Shown here: positions 54,750 to 63,478 of the stretch, piece after piece | Layout of the letters: each line of letters begins with the position of its first letter | Numbering within the stretch: position 1 is the first letter of the stretch | Made by a program: the position numbers and the translations under genes | NCBI GenBank assembly: GCA_016718035.1 | Contig: JADKEK010000001.1 | Span: 372,001-436,000 of the forward strand | Length of the DNA: 64,000 bases | From: Bacteroidota bacterium | GTDB taxonomy: Bacteria; Bacteroidota; Bacteroidia; Chitinophagales; BACL12 | Direction of reading: 5' to 3' | The notes under the pieces: model-generated | Told to the model about the DNA's origin: nothing | The model's database searches: none | The model's input: only the letters and a program-made list of their open reading frames with translations

Positions 54750-55666
54750 TCTTTCGAAGTTACTGAAATAAACGTTGGTTGAACAGTAATATTTTGAACC
54801 CAGTCGGGAAATTGTTCACATTTAACAGCATACATCCCTTTAGGTCCTAGTGGGAGCAAGGATATTATAAAATCTGTTTCACTGGTCTCAGCGGTTTTCC
54901 CTGAAGGAACCTGGCATAATAACTTAACAGTTACAGTTCGGTCTTTATACATCGGGTTAGGCAGCAGGAAAGTATATGTTTGATTGGTATATTTAAACAC
55001 CCGAATACCATAAGCGACAACGGCTGCTGATAACGTTAAATTCGCTTGCGATACTGCATTGAGCACAGCTACACCACGTAAATTGGAATCTAAATCATAA
55101 ATGGTAATCGATTCGGTAGGCCAATAAACAAATTGTTGTACAATACTTTCAGGACCGGTAATGGTGATGCTATCCGGATAATAATATAAGGAATCAATTT
55201 CCCAATGATTTTCTACAATTCCTTTAAACCGCATTTTTACCGGAATGGTTGCGCTGAGTTTATTTTCAATTTGCATATTTAACGTATCCGGAAAAATATG
55301 GTTGACAACTATATCTTCGGGGAGGTCGGCACTGAATAAATTTTTATGCAAATTAGTGAGTAGTTGCGCATTTTCAGAATAAGCAGCCAGGTCAATACTC
55401 AGCGACCTTACACGAAATTGTTCTTTTAATAATTGCCAACCGGTTGATACAACTTGTAATTCGGCTTGAGCAGGTAATTTGTTTTGACTGATTTTATTTT
55501 CAGCTAATTCGTAACGGAGATTTACAAAAATGGTATCCTGATGTTGGTTGGAGAGGGTATTAAATAACCAAAGGATAAAAGCAATAAAAAGGCAGAAAAG
55601 GAATCGGATTACAATTCTGCCTTTTTTATTGTTAGTTGCATTCGCAGATGTTTGGGCAAATGTCAA
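54746..55666 (-). CDS. YbbR-like domain protein
   Basis: 306 residues. One N-terminal membrane helix (FLFCLFIAFILWLFNTLSN), then repeated beta modules with NKLSATIPVKMRFKGIVENH and DSITITGPESIVQQF, the YbbR pattern. Likely inner-membrane-anchored periplasmic protein. YbbR proteins in other bacteria regulate c-di-AMP synthase or sit next to yajC; the role here is unproven. 18 nt after yajC. Confidence 0.8.
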   Translation of the reverse strand: MTFAQTSANATNNKKGRIVIRFLFCLFIAFILWLFNTLSNQHQDTIFVNLRYELAENKISQNKLPAQAELQVVSTGWQLLKEQFRVRSLSIDLAAYSENAQLLTNLHKNLFSADLPEDIVVNHIFPDTLNMQIENKLSATIPVKMRFKGIVENHWEIDSLYYYPDSITITGPESIVQQFVYWPTESITIYDLDSNLRGVAVLNAVSQANLTLSAAVVAYGIRVFKYTNQTYTFLLPNPMYKDRTVTVKLLCQVPSGKTAETSETDFIISLLPLGPKGMYAVKCEQFPDWVQNITVQPTFISVTSKE

Positions 55667-55684
55667 TTAATAGTAACTAAGTGG

Positions 55685-56026
55685 TTATGCTTGTTTACGT
55701 GCCAACATGGCTTTTGTAAAATCAAGCGAAATTACTGACTTTTCAATGCGTACTTTGGTATTGGCATCAACTTCCAATAAATAAGTATCATCATCCACTT
55801 TTAATATTTTGCCATGCACGCCGCCAATGGTTACTACTCTGTCGCCTGCTTTAATTTCATTTAAAAATGATTTTTGGTCTTTCGCTTTTTTAGATTGCGG
55901 ACGAATCATAAAAAAGTAAAGTATCAGAAAAAACAATACAAAAAAAGCAATGCTCATAATGCTTGAGTTTCCTGCAGCTTCCTGACCTTCCGGTGCCGGT
56001 GCAAATAATAAGATTTGTTCTAACAT
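55685..56026 (-). CDS. yajC: Preprotein translocase accessory subunit
   Basis: 113 residues. One helix (MSIAFFVLFFLILYFFMIRP) followed by QSKKAKDQKSFLNEIKAGDR and VVTIGGVHGKILKVDDDTYL, the YajC signature. Associates with SecDF and SecYEG in the inner membrane. Same operon as nusB and coaE. Confidence 0.93.
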   Translation of the reverse strand: MLEQILLFAPAPEGQEAAGNSSIMSIAFFVLFFLILYFFMIRPQSKKAKDQKSFLNEIKAGDRVVTIGGVHGKILKVDDDTYLLEVDANTKVRIEKSVISLDFTKAMLARKQA

Positions 56027-56047
56027 GTATTTCGATTTATTGGTTAA

Positions 56048-56518
56048 TTAGTCTTTTGGAACAATAATAGTTCCTTTAATAATAAGTTTTGAATTGCTGT
56101 TTGGTTGTGTATTGGCAACAACAGTTACCGTTTTATTAAACAATCCGCTGCGGTTAGCGCTGTTAAACTGCACTTTAATTACACCACTTTGTCCCGGCGC
56201 AATTGGCTCTTTTGGCCATTCAGGCACGGTACATCCACATGAACCATAAGCATCAGAAATCAGTAAATCATTTTTACCGGTATTGGTAAATTTAAATTCA
56301 GTGTTTACTTTTTCGCCCTGAATAATTTCACCGAAATCATGTAAATCTTTTTCAAAAGTAATTTGCGTAGGATTTTCTACAATTTTGGTGGACAATTTAT
56401 CTTCTTCCTGAGTTGCTTCAGTTTCTATTGTATTAGCAGGTTTTTCTTTACACGAAACCAAAGCTGTTGCGCTAATGGCAACGGCAAATAACATGGAGGT
56501 AAAATGTAATTTTTTCAT
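56048..56518 (-). CDS. DUF1573 lipoprotein
   Basis: 156 residues. Lipobox ATALVSCKEKPAN. One DUF1573 domain: ITFEKDLHDFGEIIQGEKV, FTNTGKNDLLISDAYGSCGC, VPEWPKEPIAPGQSGVIKVQ. This immunoglobulin-like fold is abundant in Bacteroidota periplasmic proteins; function unknown. The SCGCTVP motif is typical. Placed between nusB and yajC, a conserved position in the phylum (from memory). Confidence 0.88.
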   Translation of the reverse strand: MKKLHFTSMLFAVAISATALVSCKEKPANTIETEATQEEDKLSTKIVENPTQITFEKDLHDFGEIIQGEKVNTEFKFTNTGKNDLLISDAYGSCGCTVPEWPKEPIAPGQSGVIKVQFNSANRSGLFNKTVTVVANTQPNSNSKLIIKGTIIVPKD

Positions 56519-56537
56519 ATAACAAAATTAATAGTAA

Positions 56538-57478
56538 TTATTCGATTAAACCACGTCCAGTTTTAATGATTTTACCGGACGATTTCATTTCATTCATCAA
56601 CTTGTCCAAAATACCGTTAATAAACTCACGGCTTCTTGGTGTGCTGTATAACTTGCTGATATCCAGATATTCGTTGATACTCACTTTTGTTGGCACTGTT
56701 GGGATGTGAATGAACTCTGTTAACGCCATTTTCATCAATATTTTATCAATCAACGATACGCGGTCCAATTCCCAGTTTTGTAACTTCGGTTTTATCATTT
56801 CATCGTAATTGCTGTCTTCCGAAATGGTTTTATTCAACAGCGTTTCCGAAAAATCTTCCTCTTCTGCGGTAATGTAGAAGTCAAATAGCTGACGTTCGTT
56901 ATCCGGACCTATATGTTTAGCATTAAAAAAATCATCCATTAAGCCTTTAACAATAAACTCATCATCAGCCCAGGTGCCAATTACGTTTTCTAAGTGTTCG
57001 TCGAAATATTCATTCTTCAACAAAAAACTTTCGAAAATTTCTTTTACAATTTTTTGTCCTGTGCGGCATCCGGCTGCGATTCTGCATACTTAATGTATGG
57101 CGGAAATTCCTTCAGCTGGTTGTAAATTATTTTAGCATATTCCTCATCGGCCCAATCGAGTAGTTTTTCCTTTTTTAATCGATTTTGAAAGTAAGTATTG
57201 GATATTAAACTGGTAATGAGGGTATTGTTAAAAAAGGTAGTAGGAAAGTTGAGGTCCAAATCAGTAGGCAAATACTTATTCTTTTTGATATGTGCCTCTA
57301 AATCAACCTGCTGAGCGAGCTCTGTGATAAAATGCAGGCAGTATAAATACGCCAAATGCGAATTGTATATACTTTTATGTAATTGTTTGACAGCCATTCT
57401 GCTATCCATATTCTCTGTACTGGCAACGATATATAAAGTTTGCATTGCCTTGATACGTAATCCTCTTCTACTCAGCAT
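56538..57478 (-). CDS. nusB: Transcription antitermination factor NusB, frameshifted
   Basis: Bacteroidota NusB is ~310 residues; here it is in two frames. First (57478-57044): MLSRRGLRIKAMQTLYIVAS ... NKYLPTDLDLNFP ... KEFPPYIKYA. Second (to 56538): the C-terminal RNA-binding core LDRVSLIDKILMKMALTEFI, KVSINEYLDISKLYSTPRSR, EFINGILDKL. Adding one A to the A6 run (plus T6 at 57050-57055) joins them as KKIVKEIFESFLLKNEYFDE with no gap. NusB acts with NusE/S10 in rRNA antitermination and is housekeeping, so an error in the sequence is more likely than loss of the gene. Confidence 0.88.
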
Positions 57479-57557
57479 GTCAATTAACAGTTATTAGTTT
57501 GGTATTTTGCCTGACGCGGTAAATTCCGCAATTGTTGAAATAATGGTATTTATGGTT

Positions 57558-57600
57558 TAAAAAATAACGGTATAAGCTATTTGACGACTTATACCGTTAT
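57558..57600 (-). terminator. Rho-independent terminator after leucine dehydrogenase
   Basis: Perfect 13-bp inverted repeat ATAACGGTATAAG (57564-57576) / CTTATACCGTTAT (57588-57600), 11-nt loop, followed on the minus strand by TTTTT. Confidence 0.8.
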
Positions 57601-57612
57601 AAATTGTATTTA

Positions 57613-58710
57613 TCAGAGGCGGCTGTTGATATGTGCAACCAAGCGAATACGCTCTTCTGCAATTCTGTTGGCAGCAGCCTGTGTGGTTATTTTTTCCTTC
57701 GCAGCAATTTCAAAAATTTCTAATGCTCTAGGATAAATAATTTCTGTTTTTTGCATGGCGCGTTCTCTGTTATATCCTTCTAATTCAGAATAACAATTAA
57801 TTAAACCGCCGGCATTAATTAAATAGTCCGGAGCATATAAAATACCGCGTTCTATTAATGCCATACCATGTTTTTGTTCATCTTTTAACTGATTGTTCGC
57901 AGCACCTGCAACGATATTACATTTCAGTTTACCAATAGTTTCATCGTTAATGGTAGCACCTAACGCACATGGTGCATAAATGTCCATATCCGTCTCAAAA
58001 ATGGCATCTTTATCAATCACCTGAACGTGATGTTCCTGTGTAACTTTTTTGATTCTGTCTTCACTAATGTCCGAAATCATCACAATAGCTTCTTCTTTCA
58101 CTAAACGTTCCACTAAGTGATAACCAACATTGCCTACACCTTGAACCAAAATCTTTTTACCTTTTAAATTATCAGTGCCATTAGCATATTTAGCCGCAGC
58201 TTTCATACCTAAATACACACCGTAAGCGGTTACCGGTGATGGATCGCCACCTCCGCCTAATTGCTCAGGTTTGCCGGCAACGTAGTCGGTTTCCATGTTG
58301 ATGTATTCCATGTCGCCTGTAGATGTTCCTACATCTTCCGCAGTAATGTATTTACCGTTGAGGGAGTTAACAAACTTGCCGTAACGACGAAATAGTGGTT
58401 CACGGTTAGCAAGTGCTTTGGAGTCACCTATAATGACAGCCTTTCCACCACCTAAATTCAAGCCACTAATAGCAGCTTTGTAGGTCATGCCGCGCGATAA
58501 ACGCAAAACATCAATAATTGCATCGTCTTCATTGGTGTAATTCCAAAAGCGAGTGCCACCTAAAGCAGGGCCAAGTGTGGTGTTATGAATTGCTATAATC
58601 GCCTTAAGGCCGGTGGTTTTATCGGTACAGAAGACCATTTGTTCGTGTTGCATCTCCATCATTGTAGAGAAAATTTCACCATTGGTCAGCTGCAGAGAAG
58701 TATTTGACAT
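57613..58710 (-). CDS. Leucine dehydrogenase (Glu/Leu/Phe/Val dehydrogenase family)
   Basis: 365 residues. NAD-dependent oxidative deamination of branched-chain amino acids. Substrate and catalytic motifs: TTLGPALGGTRFW, SRGMTYKAAISGLNLGGGKA (catalytic Lys in MTYKAA), TAEDVGTSTGDMEYI, and the Rossmann motif ILVQGVGNVGYHLVERL. C-terminal APDYLINAGGLINCYSELEG. Size and motifs fit leucine rather than glutamate dehydrogenase (450 aa), though substrate choice within Leu/Val/Phe is not certain. A TATCTTTG box on the minus strand (58747-58740) is 29 nt upstream; terminator immediately downstream. Confidence 0.9.
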   Translation of the reverse strand: MSNTSLQLTNGEIFSTMMEMQHEQMVFCTDKTTGLKAIIAIHNTTLGPALGGTRFWNYTNEDDAIIDVLRLSRGMTYKAAISGLNLGGGKAVIIGDSKALANREPLFRRYGKFVNSLNGKYITAEDVGTSTGDMEYINMETDYVAGKPEQLGGGGDPSPVTAYGVYLGMKAAAKYANGTDNLKGKKILVQGVGNVGYHLVERLVKEEAIVMISDISEDRIKKVTQEHHVQVIDKDAIFETDMDIYAPCALGATINDETIGKLKCNIVAGAANNQLKDEQKHGMALIERGILYAPDYLINAGGLINCYSELEGYNRERAMQKTEIIYPRALEIFEIAAKEKITTQAAANRIAEERIRLVAHINSRL

Positions 58711-58739
58711 AAATGAACGTTGTTTTTAAATTGGTTCCG

Positions 58740-58747
58740 CAAAGATA
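58740..58747 (-). promoter_or_regulatory. -7 box TATCTTTG of leucine dehydrogenase
   Basis: Exact minus-strand TAnnTTTG match, 29 nt before the ATG at 58710, in the divergent region with the ABC exporter. Confidence 0.5.
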
Positions 58748-58786
58748 GAAGAAGTTATAAAGAGTAGAAACTTTTCAATTGATTTA

Positions 58787-58794
58787 TAGCTTTG
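58787..58794 (+). promoter_or_regulatory. -7 box TAGCTTTG of the ABC exporter
   Basis: Exact TAnnTTTG match, 8 nt before the ATG at 58803; supports that start over the ATG at 58779. Confidence 0.5.
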
Positions 58795-58802
58795 CATTTT
58801 AT

Positions 58803-60575
58803 ATGCGTGCGCTGAAGTCGGTTAATAAATATTTGTGGAGGTATAGGTGGCTCTTGCTTACGGGCATTCTGTTTGTTGGTTTAGCCAATGTTTTTCAGGT
58901 GTATGCACCAAGGTATATTGGTGAAATGATAGACCTTGTCACTGTAAATTTTGACGCAGTTGTCAAACAAAATGATACTAAACTGGCGGATGACGTTTAC
59001 CGTGGAGTGCTCATCAGTGGCTTATTATTTCTGGGTTTTACCATTTTAAGAGGCATTTTCATGTTTTTTATGCGGCAAACCATTATTGTGATGAGCCGCA
59101 ATATTGAATACGACCAAAAAAACGACCTGTTTCGCCATTATGAGCAGCTAACACCAGCTTTTTTCAAAAAAAACAATACCGGCGACCTCATGAGCAGGGT
59201 AGCAGAGGATGTTGGAAGGGTAAGGCAATACGTTGGCCCTGCGCTGATGTATTTCATGAACCTGGTGTTTAACTTCCTTTTCGGCATTTGGATGATGCTC
59301 AGCATTAACCCGACACTTACTATGTATGTGTTGTTGCCGCTACCTGTGCTATCGCTTTCCATTTATTACGTCAACAGTATCATCAACAAACGAAGCGAGG
59401 CAATTCAGGCTCAGTTATCCCACTTAACGAGTGTGGCCCAGGAGTCGTTTTCAGGAATTAGGGTTATTCAGGCCTATGCCAGGGAAAAAACTACGGCTTT
59501 ATATTTTGAAAAAGAATGTGATGAATACAAACAACTTTCGTTGGGGTTGGCCAGGGTAGATGCGCTTTTTCAGCCACTTATGGTGCTGCTAATCGGTTTG
59601 AGCGTTTTATTAACCATTTTTGTGGGGGGATGGCAGGTGATGGAAGGCAAATTAAGCACGGGTGACCTCGCCGAGTTTTTGTTTTATGTGAATATGATGA
59701 CCTGGCCGGTTACTTCCTTGGGATGGGTTGTTTCTATTATCCAACGAGCCGCCGCAAGCCAAAAACGAATAGATGAATTCCTCAATACCCAACCAGATGT
59801 AACAGCCACAGGGTTTCCGCATCATACCTTAAAAGGCGCTATTGTTTTTGAAGATGTACATTTTACTTATCCTGATACTGGAGTGAAAGCCTTACAGGGT
59901 GTGAGTTTTAGCATTTTACCGGGCGAAAAAATTGCGATAGTGGGCAAAACGGGCAGCGGCAAAACAACCATTGCCGATTTAATGTATCGATTGTACGATG
60001 TTAGTTCTGGACAAATACGAATGGATGGCATTCCGATAGATGCTTTCAACCTGTTTGATTTGCGAAAAGGTATTTCGGCCGTGCCACAAGATGTGTTTTT
60101 GTTTTCTGACAGTATCAAAAACAATATCGCATTTGGCAATGGTAAAACTGATATGGCCACCGTGCAACAATATGCGGCTTATGCATCTATCCATGATGAG
60201 ATAACACATTTCAGAGAAGGTTATGATACATTGGTAGGAGAAAGGGGAGTTACCCTCAGCGGAGGCCAAAAGCAACGTATTTCCATTGCCCGGGCATTTT
60301 TGAAAGATGCTCCCGTAATTATTCTCGACGACTGTTTAAGTGCTGTGGATACCAATACCGAAAAAAGAATCATGTCGAACATGAGGGACTACCTCGATAA
60401 CAAAACAGCCATTTTTATTACGCATAGAATTTTCTCCTTAATCAGCTTCGACAAGATAATTGTGCTCGATAACCATACAGTTGCTGAATTTGGCACCCAC
60501 GATGAGCTGATGGATAAACGCGGTTTATACTATCAGATGTTCGAATCCCAACGAGTGGAATCTGCTACATCCTGA
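58803..60575 (+). CDS. ABC transporter, type I exporter (MsbA-like half-transporter)
   Basis: 590 residues from the ATG at 58803 (MRALKSVNKYLWRYR). Six-helix membrane domain (~20-310) including YAPRYIGEMIDL, RNIEYDQKNDLFRHYEQLTP and FKKNNTGDLMSR, then the ATPase domain: Walker A VGKTGSGKTTIADL, Q-loop SAVPQDVF, signature TLSGGQKQRISIARA, Walker B PVIILDDCLSAVDT, H-loop IFITHRIFS. Exports a lipid or drug as homodimer; substrate unknown. Divergent from leucine dehydrogenase. Confidence 0.93.
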   Translation: MRALKSVNKYLWRYRWLLLTGILFVGLANVFQVYAPRYIGEMIDLVTVNFDAVVKQNDTKLADDVYRGVLISGLLFLGFTILRGIFMFFMRQTIIVMSRNIEYDQKNDLFRHYEQLTPAFFKKNNTGDLMSRVAEDVGRVRQYVGPALMYFMNLVFNFLFGIWMMLSINPTLTMYVLLPLPVLSLSIYYVNSIINKRSEAIQAQLSHLTSVAQESFSGIRVIQAYAREKTTALYFEKECDEYKQLSLGLARVDALFQPLMVLLIGLSVLLTIFVGGWQVMEGKLSTGDLAEFLFYVNMMTWPVTSLGWVVSIIQRAAASQKRIDEFLNTQPDVTATGFPHHTLKGAIVFEDVHFTYPDTGVKALQGVSFSILPGEKIAIVGKTGSGKTTIADLMYRLYDVSSGQIRMDGIPIDAFNLFDLRKGISAVPQDVFLFSDSIKNNIAFGNGKTDMATVQQYAAYASIHDEITHFREGYDTLVGERGVTLSGGQKQRISIARAFLKDAPVIILDDCLSAVDTNTEKRIMSNMRDYLDNKTAIFITHRIFSLISFDKIIVLDNHTVAEFGTHDELMDKRGLYYQMFESQRVESATS

Positions 60576-60673
60576 AATAAAAAATATAAATATTAACAGG
60601 TTTTTTTAAAATATTTATATATTTCGGAAAATTTGATAGAACCATCAAGTTAACATACTAAAAACTGAACACA

Positions 60674-61165
60674 GTGGAGCACGAAAACAGCAAGCGTAAT
60701 GACAGTGTATTTTCAAGGAAAATACGGGCAGGAAGACGCAGAACTTATTTCTTTGATGTAAGAACTACAAGAGGTAACGACTATTACCTGACCATTACTG
60801 AAAGCAAAAAACGCTTTGACGGAAATGGGTATGAGCGCCACAAACTGTTTATTTATAAGGAAGATTTTAATAAGTTTTTGAGTGAATTGACAGAAGTGGT
60901 GGACCATATTAAGGGGTTAATGCCTGATTTCGACTTCGATGCTTTTGCACACAAATACGATGAAAATGGTGGTGGCGAAGGTGGATACGAAGGTCATAAC
61001 GACAATTATGGCGACGATCACCATAATGATAACCACAACGATAACAATAACAATAACAATAACGAGCAAGATATAACGTCAGCTGACGATCATACAGAAG
61101 ATAATAACGACACCACTTCAGGCAATGGTTCAGCCATGCTTGATGATGATGATCTGAAGTTATGA
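60674..61165 (+). CDS. DUF3276 (PUR-alpha-like) protein with a low-complexity tail
   Basis: 163 residues, start GTG 60674. Residues ~10-95 form the PUR-domain-like family: VFSRKIRAGRRRTYFFDVRT, DYYLTITESKKRFDGNG, RHKLFIYKEDFNKFLSELTE, the single-strand nucleic-acid-binding fold annotated as DUF3276. The rest is an unusual Asp/Asn/His/Gly-rich tail (DNYGDDHHNDNHNDNNNNNN ... DDDDLKL) encoded in part by AAY triplet repeats. Probably a nucleic-acid-binding protein; the tail is likely disordered. A terminator follows. Confidence 0.8.
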   Translation: MEHENSKRNDSVFSRKIRAGRRRTYFFDVRTTRGNDYYLTITESKKRFDGNGYERHKLFIYKEDFNKFLSELTEVVDHIKGLMPDFDFDAFAHKYDENGGGEGGYEGHNDNYGDDHHNDNHNDNNNNNNNEQDITSADDHTEDNNDTTSGNGSAMLDDDDLKL

Positions 61166-61183
61166 TAACACACAATTAAGCTT

Positions 61184-61212
61184 AAGGAGAAGTGCAAACT
61201 TCTCCTTTTTTT
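61184..61212 (+). terminator. Rho-independent terminator after DUF3276 gene
   Basis: AAGGAGAAGT (61184-61193), GCAA loop, ACTTCTCCTT (61198-61207), T run to 61212. Confidence 0.85.
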
Positions 61213-61227
61213 ATGCCCAAATGTCAC

Positions 61228-62793
61228 CTATAACTTAACAAAACGGCCAATTGATGAGCATTCGCGACCGTTAAGCGTAAGATGGTAAATGCCAGTAGGC
61301 AGGTTTTCTACCAAAATGGTTTTATCGCTAACACCTCCGTAAGCAGATAATTTGCCTTGTTCGTCGTAAATGGCATAAGTAGTATAACAATCACTTTCCA
61401 ACTGAATAAATGTGCCTGCCGGATTTGGATTAATGTTTATCCAAGTAGTATTTTCTGCCGCCACCAACGATATGCTGTTATTCCCGGCATCGTCTGCAGC
61501 AAACTTGTTGAACCATATATTGAGATATCCGCTTCGCGTATCGCCCCAGGTTGCATAAACGGTGTCTTGTTCAAGGTTTACGCACATGAAGTCGTTCCCG
61601 TTTTCATATAACACGCTGTCAAAACCTGCTGCGGGGCCGGAAACATTAAAATTTGGAGTAAACGTGAGTGCATCTTTCCAAAGAATAGCGCCATAAATTT
61701 CACTAGAGGTGGCGAAACCGGTATCAGGAGCATTTCTGCGGTCTCTCCACGTTAAAATCAAATCGCCATCACTGTCAAAATCGCCCCAAACCAAATCCTG
61801 TAAAACATCATTGGAAATAGGGTCATCGTTAACCCTAATAGATTCACTCCATGACAAACCCTTGTTCCATGTATCGCGGTAAAATATGTCCATATCGCCA
61901 TGGGTGCTCAAAATATAGACAAACACCAAATGTTCGGCATTGACAGGACTGGCTAATAACAAGTAGCCGACTTTGGCATTTTCATCATTATTGGTAAAGT
62001 CGCCACTGGCCTCAAACACTTCCTGATAGGTAAAAGTATTGGCAGCATCCTCCGAACTGGCTAAAATAAATCTCGGCAGTAAGTTTTCGGCCGGATCCCA
62101 TGATGGATAAACGCAATGAAATGTGCCGTCAATCCCCACCGCTGGTGAAGCCATTGGGGCAGCTATAAAGTCGCCGATAGCACCTCCGGGGCCGTCGATA
62201 TACTTCCAGGGATTAAAAGAAAGTCCATTATTCGTTGAAGCTATAATGTAATTGCGATTTGGGAATGGAATCCAGGGGGCAGGTTTTGTGGTGATGTAAA
62301 TATTACCATCAGTTGATGTTCCCGATTTGTCGATAACCATCCAAGGCCTGTCTACCGCTGCTTCGCCGGGGTCTGAAAACACATCCATCACTTCAACCGG
62401 TTCTCCCCAGGTATATCCACCATCGGTCGATTTCCGAACAACCGCTTTGCCGGAGGTACCAAACGGGTTGTAATCGATGTAACTTAAAAAGAGATTGCCT
62501 GCATTGTCGTAACCCATCGAAGGGTCTGCACAAGTATAACCGGTATTGATATGGGGTAGGGTAATAGGAGCACTCCAGGAAAGCCCACCATCCTCACTAA
62601 TCTTGAGTTTCATGGTAATGAGGTTAAGTCCATCGAACCCCATCCAGGCAATAACTATATGTGAAGTATTAGTGGAGTTGACAACCATAAATGGCTCACC
62701 ATCAAATAGTTCTCCATTTGAAATGTTGATACTCTGGCTGTGTAATCCGGTAAGTAAAGTAACCAGACAAACAGTGATGAAGTGCTTAATCAT
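61228..62793 (-). CDS. Secreted BNR/sialidase-like beta-propeller with T9SS type A sorting domain
   Basis: 521 residues. Signal peptide (VCLVTLLTGLHSQ) followed by repeated Asp-box-like blades: SEDGGLSWSAPITLP, STDGGYTWGEPVEVM, ASTNNGLSFNPW, SSEDAANTFTYQ and NKGLSWSESIRV. These give a six-bladed-type propeller as in sialidase-like proteins, but no Arg triad or catalytic Tyr/Glu could be identified, so it may be a binding or structural propeller. The C-terminus INPNPAGTFIQLES ... NLPTGIYHLTLNGRE is a type A sorting domain. Convergent with the DUF3276 gene. Confidence 0.8.
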   Translation of the reverse strand: MIKHFITVCLVTLLTGLHSQSINISNGELFDGEPFMVVNSTNTSHIVIAWMGFDGLNLITMKLKISEDGGLSWSAPITLPHINTGYTCADPSMGYDNAGNLFLSYIDYNPFGTSGKAVVRKSTDGGYTWGEPVEVMDVFSDPGEAAVDRPWMVIDKSGTSTDGNIYITTKPAPWIPFPNRNYIIASTNNGLSFNPWKYIDGPGGAIGDFIAAPMASPAVGIDGTFHCVYPSWDPAENLLPRFILASSEDAANTFTYQEVFEASGDFTNNDENAKVGYLLLASPVNAEHLVFVYILSTHGDMDIFYRDTWNKGLSWSESIRVNDDPISNDVLQDLVWGDFDSDGDLILTWRDRRNAPDTGFATSSEIYGAILWKDALTFTPNFNVSGPAAGFDSVLYENGNDFMCVNLEQDTVYATWGDTRSGYLNIWFNKFAADDAGNNSISLVAAENTTWININPNPAGTFIQLESDCYTTYAIYDEQGKLSAYGGVSDKTILVENLPTGIYHLTLNGRECSSIGRFVKL

Positions 62794-62836
62794 ACTTTTG
62801 TTTAGACCAGTCTGAACGTGAGAGGTTTAAACAATA

Positions 62837-63250
62837 TTACGGTTTTTCAACCAGTATTTGTGTCCCTTTACCACCGATCAACAAACCATCTTTGAATATT
62901 GCTTCCATGTTGTTGCGGAAAAAGATAGGCCTTCCATCCTTAGCATGCTCCTTACTTATGGCACCGGAAAGTTTGTAATTACTCTTGATCATAGTTTCGA
63001 GCAATTCAAGAATACTGTTAGATGCCGGCATAAATGTAGAAACGGGAGCGCCAACCAAATCGTTTTTGCTGTCGAAGCCATACATTTGTGCCAACTCATC
63101 ATTACAACTGGCCATATAGGCATTGCTATAAAACTGGGTTATTTGTTCCGCAATGGAAACATCTGGCGAGATTGGTGAGCGCATCAAAAATACCCATGCT
63201 CCTTCGCCGGGGGCAATCTCACCCGGTTGGAAATAGTGCGTAAGTTCCAT
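62837..63250 (-). CDS. Short PAS-domain protein
   Basis: 137 residues. A PAS-like core is seen in FYSNAYMASCNDELAQMYGF followed by DLVGAPVSTFMP and FFRNNMEAIFKDG. There is no kinase, HTH or other output domain and no signal peptide, so it is a stand-alone PAS protein or the surviving end of a larger sensor. The minus frame ends with a normal TAA. 63251-63478 (about 228 nt) is AT-rich with no gene. Confidence 0.6.
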   Translation of the reverse strand: MELTHYFQPGEIAPGEGAWVFLMRSPISPDVSIAEQITQFYSNAYMASCNDELAQMYGFDSKNDLVGAPVSTFMPASNSILELLETMIKSNYKLSGAISKEHAKDGRPIFFRNNMEAIFKDGLLIGGKGTQILVEKP

Positions 63251-63478
63251 AAACTGTCGTGTTGGTGTTATCTGGAAATCAAATAGTTACAATCGATTTC
63301 AACGTGAAAATTACTAATTATTTTGTTGAGATAAGCATGACCTACCTTCTTTTTGTAACTGATATTGCTTTCAAAAAGTTGCAATATATATCAATTTCAA
63401 ATTTATTTAAAACGATATAAATATCTGATTAACTAGAATACTTGAAAGATTAAATAATACAAAGGAGTAGTTAAAGTT

